From Bremia lactucae (lineage: Eukaryota > Oomycota > Peronosporomycetes > Peronosporales > Peronosporaceae), in assembly GCF_004359215.1 (NCBI RefSeq), contig NC_090610.1:4304248-4368247 (forward strand): a stretch of DNA of 64,000 nt, in the 5' to 3' direction. The notes beneath the pieces were generated by a model. The model searched no databases. It had not been told where the DNA came from and was given only the letters and a program-made list of their open reading frames with translations. Position 1 is the stretch's first letter, and the number at the start of each line of letters is the position of its first letter. Below, one piece after another: positions 12,060-22,475 of this stretch. Made by a program: the position numbers and the translations under genes.

Positions 12060-15000
12060 CAACGGACAACGGTCGGCGTAAGGGACGCCAAAAACCGGTC
12101 AAGGCCAACAGCACCTGTAACTACTTTGGGTAGCATGGGCATTGGATCGCTAAGTGCCCCGTGCGAATTCGCGAGAACACAGAACGACAGCGGCTACAGC
12201 GTGCAAACGTCGCGCAGAGTGAAGACGACTCTGACGATTATCTTTTTTTCGGTTGGTGGACATTTGAAGACTACCAAGTCAAGTTGCATATGGCTGGTCG
12301 ATTTAGGTACGACACAGCACATGACGTACTCGAAACAGTTCATGAAGAATTTCAAGGGTATTTCTCCGGTGGACGTTCACTTAGCAGACGATGGTGTTGT
12401 CCAGGCAGTCGGGACTGGTAACATCGTGATGTATATGAAGACTCCGCATGGAACCAAGAAGGAAGTGCTTTGAGGAGTATGGCATATTCCGAAATTATCG
12501 CGCAATCTCTTCTCCGTTGGACGCTTTACGAAGGACGTGGGTCCAGTCACGTTTGAAAGTGACGGATGCTTTGCTAAAGCAAAAGGATTGCAGTGAAAAC
12601 TTGGATCCCGTGAGGGTAAAGGGCTGTTTAGGCTATGCACGACGCTCGTCGGCACTGACGAAGCCAATGTGACAAGCTCGTCGGGATGCCATGGGGACAC
12701 CACTTCGTACCTCTGGCATCTTCGACTTAGACACATTAGATATAGTGGTCTAGACACTATCGTCAAAAGGAACTATGGTGTTGACATTGATCTTGCGTCG
12801 GTCAATCAGTGGGAGCTGTGCGATCGTTGTGCGATTGGCAAACAAACGCGAGTGAGTTTGATGCAAAAGTCACCACATCATGCAAAGAAACTGTTGGAAG
12901 TTATTCACAGTGATGTGTGTAGACCTATGCAGTCAACAACTTTTAGCGGCAAGCGGTACTTCTCACTTTCACGGATGAGTACTCGCACTTTACCACGGTA
13001 TCTCTGCTGCGAAACGAATCTGAAGGTTTTTGGATGCCATGCATAGCTTACAGTACTTAAGGAAAAGCGAAGCAAATTTGAAGCTTGGTCGGTACGCTGT
13101 CGGTTTCTTGGCTACTCAGAGCATAAAAGTTGAGAGTGGTCGTGTGCTTGTCAGTCGCGACGCAAAGTTTATGGAAAATACGTTTGATAGTGGGAAGCGC
13201 GACCGGCGCTATAATGAGGTCGTTATTCAAGATGATGATGAAGCGACTGAACAGGACTCCCCACAACACGACCAAACCGATCACGAAAATGAAGAATCTG
13301 CGCAGAATGAAGAATTTGAGCCTGGCAGAAAGCGACACCAAAGGACCCAATCGCTCGAAAAAGCGACTGAAGCGCCAAGGCCCAAACGACACAGTCAATA
13401 TCAATCGCTTGAAGAAATGTCAGCTACAGCTCAAGACTTCGAGGCTGCGTACGTTGTGGATTTTCAGTGCGAGAAATGCCAACCACGTTCAAGTTGGCGA
13501 CGGTATCCAATGACGCAGCTAAAAAAATGGAAGGAAGCGTGCAGCTTGGAAATGGACTCGCTACAAAAGAACAAGACTTAGACACTTGTGCCCCTGCCGT
13601 TAGGATGTAAGGCAATCGGCAACCGATGGGTATTTCGAGTTAAGGAAAACCAAGCTGGTGAAGTTGAGCGATACAAGGCGCGCCTTGTGGCGAAAGGTTT
13701 CGCACAAAATTCGGCATCGACTATAAGAAACGTTTGCGTCGGTGGCGAAGTTTTAATCGATCCGGATTTTGCTAAGTTCTGGCTGCCAAGTACGGACTTA
13801 CGGTCCATCGAATGGATGTGATAACAGCATTTCTTAATGGTCAGCTCGACGGAGATATTTACATGACGCAGCCTGATGGCTTCAGTGATACAGCCAATCC
13901 AGGTTACGTGTGCAAGTTACAACGGTCGCTGTACGGTCTGAAGCAATCACCTCTCATGTGGAACAAGACAATTGACGACTTTATGCTGGGACTGGAATTC
14001 AAGAAGTGTGAATCCGATCACTGCATCTACATTTAGATGCAGTGATCGGATTCACACTTCTTAAATTCCAGTCCTAGCATAACCTGATTTTTGTTGCATG
14101 ATACGTCGATGACTTATATTGGCTAGCAGTACCAGCAAGATGCTACAAGAAACTAAGTTAGCCCTGAGCCACATATTTGAGATGACGGATATGGGCCAGC
14201 TCAAGTAATTTCCTGAAATTGAAATTGAGCAAGACTTTGAGATTGGGGCACTCACGATGCGGCAGACCAAGTTTGCATGTAATATTTTAGCGAAGTTCAA
14301 CATGGACAACAGTAAGGCCGTTAGGACGCCCCAGGGTCCAGGACTCAAGCTGACCAAGTCCATGTGCGAAGGCGGATGCAAGCACAGTGAAACTATGGTC
14401 GGTGTGCCGTATCGAAATGCTGTCGGTTGCCTGATACATTATGGTTGGCACACGCCAGGATCTCGCTGCGGCAGTTGGAGTACTTGGCCAATTTGTTGCA
14501 GACCCATGCCCAACACACTGGCAAGCACTCAAAAGGGTTTTCAGGTATATATAAGGTACAAGGACTCACGAAACTCGATGCCGTGGCATCGAGTTTCAAG
14601 CAGCAACTCATAATGGACTGCAAGGGTTTTCGGATGCGGACTGGGCCGGAGAGACGATGTCACGAAGAAGCACAAGCGGCTACGCTTTTATGATGAGTGG
14701 CGGGTGTGTCAGCTGGAAGATCAAGAAACAGCATACGGTGACTCTATCATCTACAGAAGCTGAGTACATGGCACTGTCAGAGGCGACACAAGAGGCAGTA
14801 TGGCTTAAAACATTTCTGTGCGAGCTCGGTGAGATGTCCACGGATAGAGCGGTCAAGATTTATGAATATAACCAAGGCTCAATTGCAATGGCAAAGAATC
14901 CAGAGTATCACAAGCAAAACAAGCACATCGACATTCGATATTATTTTGTATACGACAAGGTTAAAGACGGTCAAGTGATTCTCGAATATATTTCTTCTCT

Positions 15001-15148
15001 CGACATGCTGGCCGATATGACCAAGCCAATTCCAGCGACACAGTTTTGCGTACTTCGTGGCAAGCTCGGGATACAAGGCCCAAGAGCTGTCGAGTCGAGT
15101 GGGAGTGTTCTTAAGGACGCTGTGAAAAAGGCGTCTCATGCAGCAAGC
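12060..15148 (+). pseudogene. Ty1/copia element B: gag knuckle, protease, integrase, RT, RNase H
   Basis: In order. A gag zinc knuckle at about 12114-12156 reads CNYFG-HGHWIAKC after a stop, with the second Cys as Phe. The protease near 12290 reads WLVDLGTTQHMT (DLG instead of DSG). Pre-integrase HHCC at 12669-12850 (HLRLRH, CDRCAIGKQTRV). The integrase core is cut short after HSDVCRPMQ. An acidic linker is at 13200-13400. RT runs from 13588 ([20 protein letters not shown]) to 14036, then a 50-bp inverted copy, then YVDDLYWLA near 14100. RNase H-like end at 14657-15181 (STSGYAFMMSGGCVSW, STEAEYMALSEATQEAVW; MLADMTKPIPATQFCVLRGK near the end). There are multiple stops and deletions. It is flanked by LTR pieces at 11833 and 15150. 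Confidence 0.85.
13981..14082. repeat. 50-bp-arm inverted repeat inside copia RT
   Basis: Arms 13981-14030 and 14033-14082 are reverse complements with about three mismatches, separated by 2 bp. The left arm is normal RT coding sequence (MLGLEFKKCESDHCIY). The right arm replaces nothing; it sits between the IYI codons and the FVA-YVDD block, so it is an added inverted copy. Confidence 0.9.
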
Positions 15149-15149
15149 A

Positions 15150-15335
15150 GGCCAAAGGCGGGTACCGGCAGATACCGGTAATGACGTCAGTTGATGACGT
15201 CAGAAGCTTCTAGAATATTTCAGAAGCGCTAATTGGCTAGAAGTAATGGTTGGCTTAGAGGTAACAAGCAATAGGTTTGCGAACTAAGTCCTTTAATATA
15301 TTTACTTTGCATTTTGCCAACTAGTGCTCACTTGA
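15150..15335 (+). repeat. Copia LTR, 3' LTR of element B
   Basis: It follows the pol end directly and repeats the 11833-11997 sequence, with two TGACGTCA octamers at 15182 and 15195. It extends through 'tttactttgcattttgccaa' to about 'gtgctcac'. The same 3' part occurs reversed at 17043-17110. The right end is blurred because the opposite-strand RT of copy C continues with the shared word ggtcaagtgagcac. Confidence 0.65.
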
Positions 15336-17050
15336 CCTTTTCATTACTGCTAGCCAAAATTAAGTCATCGACGTAAAGCGCAACAAAGATCATATCTTGC
15401 CTACCACGCTTCATTTAGACGCAGTGGCCAGATTCGCATTTCTTGAACTCGAGCCCTAGCATAAAATCATCGAGGGGCTTCTTCCACATGCGAGGCGACT
15501 GCTTCAGCACGTACACTGACCGTTCTAGTTTGCACACATAGTCCGGATTGATTGCATCATTGAAGCCATCTGGCTGCGCCATGTTGATGTCCTCGTCGAG
15601 CTGGCCGTTGAGGTACGCTGTCTTTACGTCTATCCGATGGACAGTAAGTCCGTACTTGGCAGCCAAACTGAGCAGAATCCGAATAGATGTAAACTTGGCC
15701 ACAGGCGCAAACGTTTCTTCGTAGTCAATGCCAAACTTCTGTGCAAAGCCTTTAGCCACTAGACGCGCCTTGTGTCGCTCCACTATACCGTCTTGATTTT
15801 CTTTGACGCGAAACACTTACCGATTGCCTATTGGCTTGCGCCCTTTTGGTAGCGGCACAAGCGTCCATGTCTTGTTCTTTTGAAGCGATTCCATTTCCGA
15901 GTTGCATACTTCTTGCCACTTGGCTGCGTCGCTGGATTCCATCGCCGACTTGAACGTGGTCGGCATTTCTCCCACTGAATCCACAACGTACGCAGCCTCA
16001 AAATCGTGTGCCGTAGCAGACATTTCTTTTACTGATTGGTATCTACTGTGTCGCTTAGACGTTGGAATTTCAGCTGCTTTTTCGAGCGATTGAGTCCTTT
16101 CGTGCCGCTTGGTGCCAGGCTCCATTTCTTCGCTCTGCTCACATTCTTCATTCTCTTGATCAGTTTCTTCGAGTTGTGGAGAGTCGTCATCGGCCAATTC
16201 ATCAGCCTCTTGAACAACAATCGCGCTATTCTGGCGGACGCATCTCTCACTGTCAAACATGTCTTCCATAAATTTTGCATCAAACTCACTAGTACACGGC
16301 CATTCTCAATCTTTCTTCGAAACGATATGCTTTTTCATGCTTCGAGTAGCCGAGAAATGGACAGCGTACCGTTCGAGAGTCAATCTTGCGACGTTTTTCC
16401 TTTGGAACTGTTACAAATGCATGGCAGCCAAACACCTTTAGATTTGCCAGCGCTGGTTTCCTCCCGGTCCAAACCTGATATAGTGACTTTTCCATACAAT
16501 ACCTCGCGTTGGACAGCGGTAGCGAAGGAAGGTAGCGGTCATGAATGCTTCGCCCCAATACGATTTCGGCAGTCCAGCGAGCTCAAGCATACATCTTGCG
16601 CAATTCACGAGTGTACGATTCATGCGTTCGCCCCCCCCCCCTATTCAGTTGCGAGCGTAGGGTAGCGTGAATTTTTGCTCAATACCACGACGCTTGCAGA
16701 ACTTGGCCAATACGCTCGAAGTGTTTTCACCACCGTTGTCTCAACGAAGAGTTTTGACAACTCCGCCGGTCTAAGTCTCAGTGAACGCAACAAACTTGGC
16801 GAGCTTGTTTGAGACCTCCGACTTGCTTCGTAACAAGAACACTGGTAAAGTGCGAGTACTCATCTGTAAATGTGACGAAGTACCACTTACCGCTAAAAGT
16901 CGCTGACTGCATAGGACCGCTCACGTCACTCTGAATGACTTCTAGCAGCTTATTTGCGTGATGAGGCGACTTTTGCATGAAGCTCACTCGCGTTTATTTG
17001 CCAGGTGCGCAACCATCGCACAGCTCCCACTGTTTGACTTATGCTAAGGT
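15336..17050 (-). pseudogene. Ty1/copia element C: pre-integrase to RT, minus strand
   Basis: The minus strand reads, from 17040 down: a pre-integrase knuckle (VKQWELCDGCAPGK), HSD-like QSDVSGPMQSATFSGKWYF and TFTDEYSHFTSV (16987-16778); integrase (VNCARCMLELAGLPKSYWGE, LKVFGCHAFVTVPKEKRRK) at 16623-16289; an acidic linker at 16269-15817; and RT at 15816-15415 ([34 protein letters not shown]), ending with LYVDDLILASSNEKVK near 15340. The catalytic YVDD survives, but a stop separates it from the upstream RT. Gag and protease are missing. It belongs to the same lineage as B in the opposite orientation; the two meet near 15335. Confidence 0.85.
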
Positions 17051-17240
17051 CAAGTGAGCACTACTTGGCGAAATGCAAAGTGAATATATTAAGGTCCTTA
17101 GTTCGCAACCTATAGCTACCTCGAAGCCAATCATTGATTCTCCAATCATAGCTCATAGAACCTTCTAGAAACTACTGACGTCATCTACTAACGTCATCCC
17201 CATGACGTCACACTGTGACGTCATTACCGGTATATAATGG
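17043..17240 (-). repeat. Copia LTR between two minus-strand pol pieces
   Basis: The reverse complement matches the element B LTR. It contains three perfect TGACGTCA octamers (17176, 17203, 17216). On the minus strand a pol C-terminus lies just upstream and a pre-integrase segment just downstream, so the order is pol end - LTR - pol, a tandem arrangement sharing one LTR. Confidence 0.65.
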
Positions 17241-17445
17241 TAATTATGGGTACTATCTTGATGTAGTCGAGTCGCTTCCTAGCTAACACTCTCACTCGAC
17301 TCGACGATTAGGGAGACGCTTGAATACCAAGTTTGCTCCGAAGCACACAAAACTGCGTCGCTGGAATAGGCTTCGTCATGATATCAGCTAACTTGTCCAG
17401 AGTGGAGACATACTCCAATATCACTCTACAACACAGCGTCTAAAT
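17241..17445 (-). pseudogene. Copia pol C-terminal end, minus strand
   Basis: The minus strand reads EYVSTLDKLADIMTKPIPATQ then FCVLRSKLGIQ, the conserved last part of copia RNase H. Element B has the same wording near 14990-15070. It ends shortly before the LTR at 17240. Its upstream part is lost at about 17445, where plus-strand copia sequence begins. Confidence 0.7.
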
Positions 17446-17463
17446 GACGCTTGTGCGACTCTA

Positions 17464-18092
17464 TTGCTCAGCCCGTTCTCGGGCCCTACTATGCACGAAT
17501 ACACAGGATCCGGGACTCAAGCTGACAAAAAAAAGCTTATGTGCGAAGGAGGTTGCAAACACAACGAGTCCATGGCTGGGGTACCATATAGAAATGCTGT
17601 CGGCTACCTGATGTACTTTACGGTCGATACACGCCCCGATCTCGCTGCGGTAGTAGCAGTGATCAGCCAATTTGCTACAGTTTTATGTCCGACACACTAG
17701 CAAGCACTCACGAGAGTATTCAGGTATATACAAGGCACAAATTGCATGGTATCAAGTTTCAAGCATCAAGTGACAAGGGACTTCAAGGCTACACGGATGC
17801 AGACTGGGCTGGAGACACAGAGTCAAGAAGAAGCACCAGTGGCATTTTTGATGAGCGGCGGATGTATCAGCTGGAAAAGCAAGAAGCAGCGCACTGTGGC
17901 ACTTCGTCTACGGAAGTCGAACACATGGCGTTGCCAGAAGTAGCACAAGAAGCGGTGTGGCTAAAGGCATTTCTGTGTGAGCTCGTTGAGATGTCGAGAA
18001 GCGATGCGGTCAAGATCTATGAGGACAACCAAGGCTCAATAGCATTGGCCGAGAATCCGACATTCTACAAACGCATCAAGCACATTGTACGT
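17464..18092 (+). pseudogene. Copia RNase H fragment, plus strand
   Basis: The plus strand reads MCEGGCKHNESMAGVPYRN then AVGYLMYFTVDTRPDLAAV, then after a shift YTDADWAGDTESRRSTSG and WLKAFLCELVEMSRSDAV with IYEDNQGSIALAENP. It is truncated at about 18090, directly in the motif FYKRIKHI, and the next bases belong to a gypsy RT. At least two frameshifts are present. Confidence 0.8.
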
Positions 18093-20036
18093 CAACTTGC
18101 AAAAGTGCGTCATAGCGGTCCCTGAGATACCTTTGCTGGATTGCATCGTAGTTGCACATGGTGTACGAGCAGACCTAGACAAGGTAAAGTCAGTAAAGGA
18201 ATGGCCAATCCGACGGGCATGTGAAGGATTTGCGCCAATTCCTAATTACTTGCATAAATACAGCAAGAATTATGCTCAGCAAACTAACCCATTATACTGA
18301 CTCCTTAAAAAGGACGCATACTGGGTTTGGTTGGAAGATCAAAAAGATGCTTTCACATCAGTGAAGCAATTTCTTGTAGAGGCCTTGGACTTGGCATTGC
18401 CAGACGAGGATAAGCCTTCTAGCGTCGTCTGTGATGCAAATAATTTTGCAATGGAAGCGTGCTCATGCAGAAGGATGACGACGGCGTTGACCGTGTCATC
18501 TCTTATCATTCCCGGCTTCTATAAGCCGCGGAACGAAATTACCCTCTGCATGATAAAGCGCTACTTTCAATACAGCATGCTCTTGTCAAGTTTCGAGTGC
18601 ACCGATTGGGCACCGAACCATTTGTGGTTTTTACAGATCATGCAATAGTGCGGACTGGAATAAGCTCACCGCACCTCTCGCCTAGAATGGCAAGATGGCT
18701 CACATTCTTCTCTGAATTTAATTTCAAAGTTGAATATAAGCCGGGAAAGTCGAATGTCTTGACTGATGCTTTATCGCGCAGACCATACTTCGAGAAAAGA
18801 CACCAGGAAAGTGTGTCTAGTGCGAAAGCACAATTTCAGCCGTCGACGTTGGCAGCCATGAAGGCATACCACGTGACGAGCTCATTAGCCTCTGAGATAA
18901 AAGAGAGCTACAGTCAGGACGACCACTGTCGCCTGCTGTTGGATCACTTTGGTGGACGAAAGGTTTCCCTTCCGTCGCACCTGAAAGCTAAGCTAGATCG
19001 CTTTAGCTACAGCGATGGGCTGTTATGGCATCAGCTGTCATCTTGTGATCCCTTGAAAATATATGTGCCTCATGACACAGATCTCAAGTTGATAATTCTT
19101 CAAGAGCTCCATGATGCGCCATTTAGGGGGCATCTGGGCCGTGAAAAGACATTTTTATAGTTTCAGAGGAATTTTGGTGGCCACATCTATATAGATGGGT
19201 GGCCAACTATATTCGCTCTTGCGAACAGTGTCAGCGCGTTAAGCCTGCACCATCCAGCAGTGCGCCACTGAAGCCGCTACCGATTCCAACGAATTGTTGA
19301 AAGTGAGCCAGGCTGGACTTCATGTTTGGCATGCCACCCGACCACAAGGGTCGGCCGGGGCTCGTCGTCGTTTTAGACAGACTGAGCAAGATGGCGCATT
19401 AAGCACCATTCAAAATACCGATAACAGGCAAGGAGGCAGCTCTTGTTCCTGGATCATGTTTACTGACTATACGGGATGCCCGAGGACATAGTATTGGACC
19501 GGGATCAACATTTCAACGTCAGGTTTTTGGCGACATGTGTTTGATCTGCTAGGTAGCAAGCCCTACATGTCGTTCGCAAATCATTCTCATACCGATGGCC
19601 AAACTGAAAGTGCCAATAGGGTCGTGGCAGTTTATTACGCACGATAGCGATTCCCAAAGAATGGAGCAAAAAATTGCCTTTTGTAGAGTTCACTATTAAT
19701 AACAGTGTCCACGTCAGTACGGGTGAGACATCGTTTCAAATAAACGGATGCGCCACCCTCCCCCACTAAGACTCGGGCTGCGAAAGAGGGACACAGTTTT
19801 GTCAATATGACGAAACAGGGCATCATCTCAAAGACAGAAACTTATCCCTAGTGACCCTGCCGGGTTGGCAGTGGTCAGTATGGAGTCACGGCAAGGAATT
19901 CCTGTGCTTCCAACAATGACGATGTTTCGTTATTTACAACTACGTCCTATGACCGACCTCTCGGCGGTGTCATAGGCGAGTTGGATGCAAAAGCGTAAGC
20001 GGGGCTTAACGTTTTGTGGAAGTGCGATTAGCCAAG
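18093..20036 (+). pseudogene. Ty3/gypsy RT end, RNase H and integrase, plus strand
   Basis: It starts in the RT thumb (LQKCVIAVPEIPLLDCIVV, GVRADLDKVKSVKEWP). RNase H follows (VVCDANNFAMEAC; VVFTDHAIVRTGISSPHLS; FKVEYKPGKSNVLTDALSRR at 18597-18790), then the linker and H2C2 finger (ELHDAPFRGHLGREKTFL, then RSCEQCQRVKPAPS after a shift) at about 19110-19260. The integrase core is read in pieces (DFMFGMPPDHKGR, IVLDRDQHFN) to 19700, with a worn C-terminus to 20036. The 18597-19160 ORF (187 codons) is the longest intact piece. A minus-strand ORF of the antisense family follows at 20037. Confidence 0.85.
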
Positions 20037-20893
20037 CTAGTGAAAAGAAACAAGGGGTACAGTATCGCCCATGATTTCTTTCACACACAAGCGAGCGAAA
20101 TTACTTCGCCGCGACCGCTGTTTCATCGCGTCGTAATGGATGAAACCGGCGCGTGAATATCGCCTCATATTGGTCGGGCGTTTCATTGGAACGCAACACG
20201 ACCGGGATCGGGAAAATACGTCCAAGCGATTCTCCTGAATCTTCCATAAATTAAAGACGCCATAATAATTATGAGTATCTAGAATAGCGCGCTCTTGGAG
20301 CGACGCCTTCGGCCCGTTGACACGAGGCCATTGAGATGGAGGAGGCATAAGTGATATGCCACCCGCCGCATAACCACGTTTGAAACGACTGGCTTGTGAC
20401 ACCGACTGAGCACGCTCACGTGTCGTCCGCTGAGCCTCACATTAAGACTCCTCTATGTCAGAACCATTATGAATAATGGTCTGAGCATAAAATGTTGTGG
20501 TTTTACACAACGGGAAAGCAGCTGCGCTTTTATGGACAGCGTTCTCATAAATGGTCGCTGTGCTAACCAGCGCTGACGACGAGACATCATAGGTAAATGT
20601 TGCTGTCTCAAAATTAGTTGAGATGGGAGACGATTGGATGGGCGTCAAAGCGCCACCACGCTCTTCATCATCACTACGCGGAATGGAGTCGATTCATTGT
20701 AATCGACAATAGTAACGGATCTACATCCGCACTGCGCAAGTAAGATGGATCTCTAAGGCCCAGTTAACGCGACAGCAGCAGTAGCTGTCGGCGTTTCGAC
20801 TGATGCATTAGACGCTGTCCGCGTGCGCTTCGCGCGTGGTTGAGTGGGTGTCTTCGCAGACGACCCACCAACTTTGCCCCTTTTAGGTGGCAT
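20037..20893 (-). pseudogene. Antisense extra ORF, family 2 copy (worn)
   Basis: The minus strand, from an ATG at 20893, reads a basic N-terminus (GGSSAKTPTQPRAKRTR), then VETPTATAAVALTG, a middle part shared with 29684 (FYAQTIIHNGSDIE at 20480-20440) and SQASRFKRGYAAGGISLMPP then RVNGPKASLQERAILDTH (20402-20037). Several stops are present. It faces the plus-strand integrase at its left and the LTR at 21018 on its right, the same arrangement as at 28.8-29.8 kb. No known domain recognised. Confidence 0.6.
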
Positions 20894-21003
20894 ATTCGTG
20901 TAAGACCTAGGTAGTAAGAGGTAATGAGAGACCTACGCGGCGCGTAAAGCAGCTCGCTGTTGCTCTGTCTCTTTGACGAATTTGCAAAATGTAAATTTGT
21001 TTT

Positions 21004-21017
21004 TAAAGAGAAGATGG
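21004..21017 (+). other. Polypurine tract next to LTR at 21018
   Basis: The sequence taaagagaagatgg immediately precedes TGTAACGGGC. A purine run just upstream of the 3' LTR primes plus-strand DNA synthesis and shows that this element is plus-oriented, so the ORF at 20893-20037 is antisense. Confidence 0.6.
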
Positions 21018-22050
21018 TGTAACGGGCTAAAGTTGCCCATACACACCGTAAAGTATACTTTGTGTACTTAAGGGTATGGTCACTTACTGAGTAATGTAAT
21101 TGTTCCTACCACTTGGTTGTGGTTCACATTGTGACCCACATTGTGTATGTGATGTCCCTGAAGGCATTCATATTGGCGGGGATGACGGCTAGCGTCATCC
21201 GTCACGCGAGGTATCTAGAAAGATACGCTTGCAATACATAGTAATGTTATCTACAGAGATGACATTTTTGATTGGTAAAAGTAGATATTTACATTTTATT
21301 ACGATTAAATATGAATCAGTCCGAAAACTACTTCCTACTTAGCAAGTGCGCACGAGAAGCCGGATTACCCTCCCATGACGACACGTATACCAGAGTACTT
21401 CGTGCGTTAACTGAGGTCGCCAAGGCGCCCACCACAACAACCGCACTGCAGCGGATCTACCTCGCTCCTAAAGTCAGAGGAAGACTTTTAGACTCAGAGA
21501 GTCTCTTAGTTCTATTGAACTAATGGGTTCAACAACTCAGGGAGTCGTACGACCTATAGAAGCTTAACGAATCCTTGTTCAAGGTGTAACGGGGCACTAC
21601 GACTTGTACTGCTTCAGTACAAGTCCACTTCGCACTGCTTCAGTTGCGAATGGTGCCTTACGTCACTAGTACGTGCAGAGGAAGACTTCTCTTTAAGACA
21701 TATACCTTAAAGAGGGTTAAATGAAAATTCTGTATTAATATATTTAAGTTTCTTCTTCTTTCTATCTGTTAATGCTTACTTAATTAAAAATTAATATTAA
21801 ACATTCAATTGAAATCTAATATGTCTCTCTCTCTTTGTTTACGTTTACAGCTGATTAGTCTGCGGGATAAATAGAAATAATAGCCTATACCTATTTATGG
21901 ATAAGATTTCTGAACATTACTATATAAAGTAATATTCTCTACCTTTCAGATAATATATTAATTAACAACCTTAAGTGTTAATTTCATGTAACGATACACC
22001 CGTTACACAAGGGATCCAGGGGTTCGAAGAACCAACTGGCAACTTGGATA
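21018..22050 (+). repeat. LTR III (3' LTR of plus-strand element), split by a solo LTR
   Basis: It starts TGTAACGGGCTAAAG. The first 170 bp match 29817-29990 by eye. The part from about 21460 to 21584 plus 22008-22050 matches 55500-55640, where no insertion is present. The outer right end near 22050 is an estimate. It is split at 21585-22007 by a complete LTR of another family. Confidence 0.6.
21585..22007 (-). repeat. Solo LTR with 5-bp target duplication CAAGG
   Basis: It starts TGTAACGGGG and ends CACCCGTTACA, 423 bp. CAAGG occurs at 21580-21584 and 22008-22012, a perfect 5-bp duplication as expected for gypsy integration. It has no internal region, so it arose by LTR-LTR recombination. 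Orientation is assigned from the family's use in elements at 33.6 and 43.8 kb. Confidence 0.85.
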
Positions 22051-22475
22051 AAACGAGCTATGCTCTGTCATTCCTTTGCAAAAAATCGACAGCTGAAACA
22101 AGTAGCGCAATGCGATAATCCCGCACGTAAGTTAGCTGAGTTTATGTATGAGAAAGAGGCATATTGTGAATTTTGAAAAAATAGGGGTAGTTTATGAATT
22201 TTGATTCAAAAGAGCTAACGTTACATTTGTCGCTTGAGAAGCGCCGCCTACATATACTAAGCTCTTAATTCCACTGGTTTGACTTTCCTTACACTCCTTC
22301 TATATATTCCTTGCTCCAGTGGCCACAAACTTTCGCCCAAAATGCCAGTGGTCCGCTAACAAGTAATAACTTTCAGTGACTAGACACATTCGCTGCAGAA
22401 ACGATAACTTTACGATCTTTTAGTGGTTTTATCCTAAAGATTAACCCTTAACAATATTCCTTTGTCGAATATCAA
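22051..22475. other. Intergenic, presumed promoter of the GH85 fusion gene
   Basis: This is non-repetitive AT-rich sequence with no credible ORF. Pyrimidine-rich stretches (ttccttacactccttcta) lie about 190 bp before the ATG. No core promoter element is recognised with confidence. Confidence 0.3.

Noticed and set aside
12377..12766. 129-codon minus-strand ORF
   Set aside because: It lies over the copia B protease and pre-integrase read on plus; no own domain or codon signal.
16036..16665. 209-codon plus-strand ORF
   Set aside because: It is the shadow of copia element C on the minus strand, whose integrase, linker and RT wording is recognisable.
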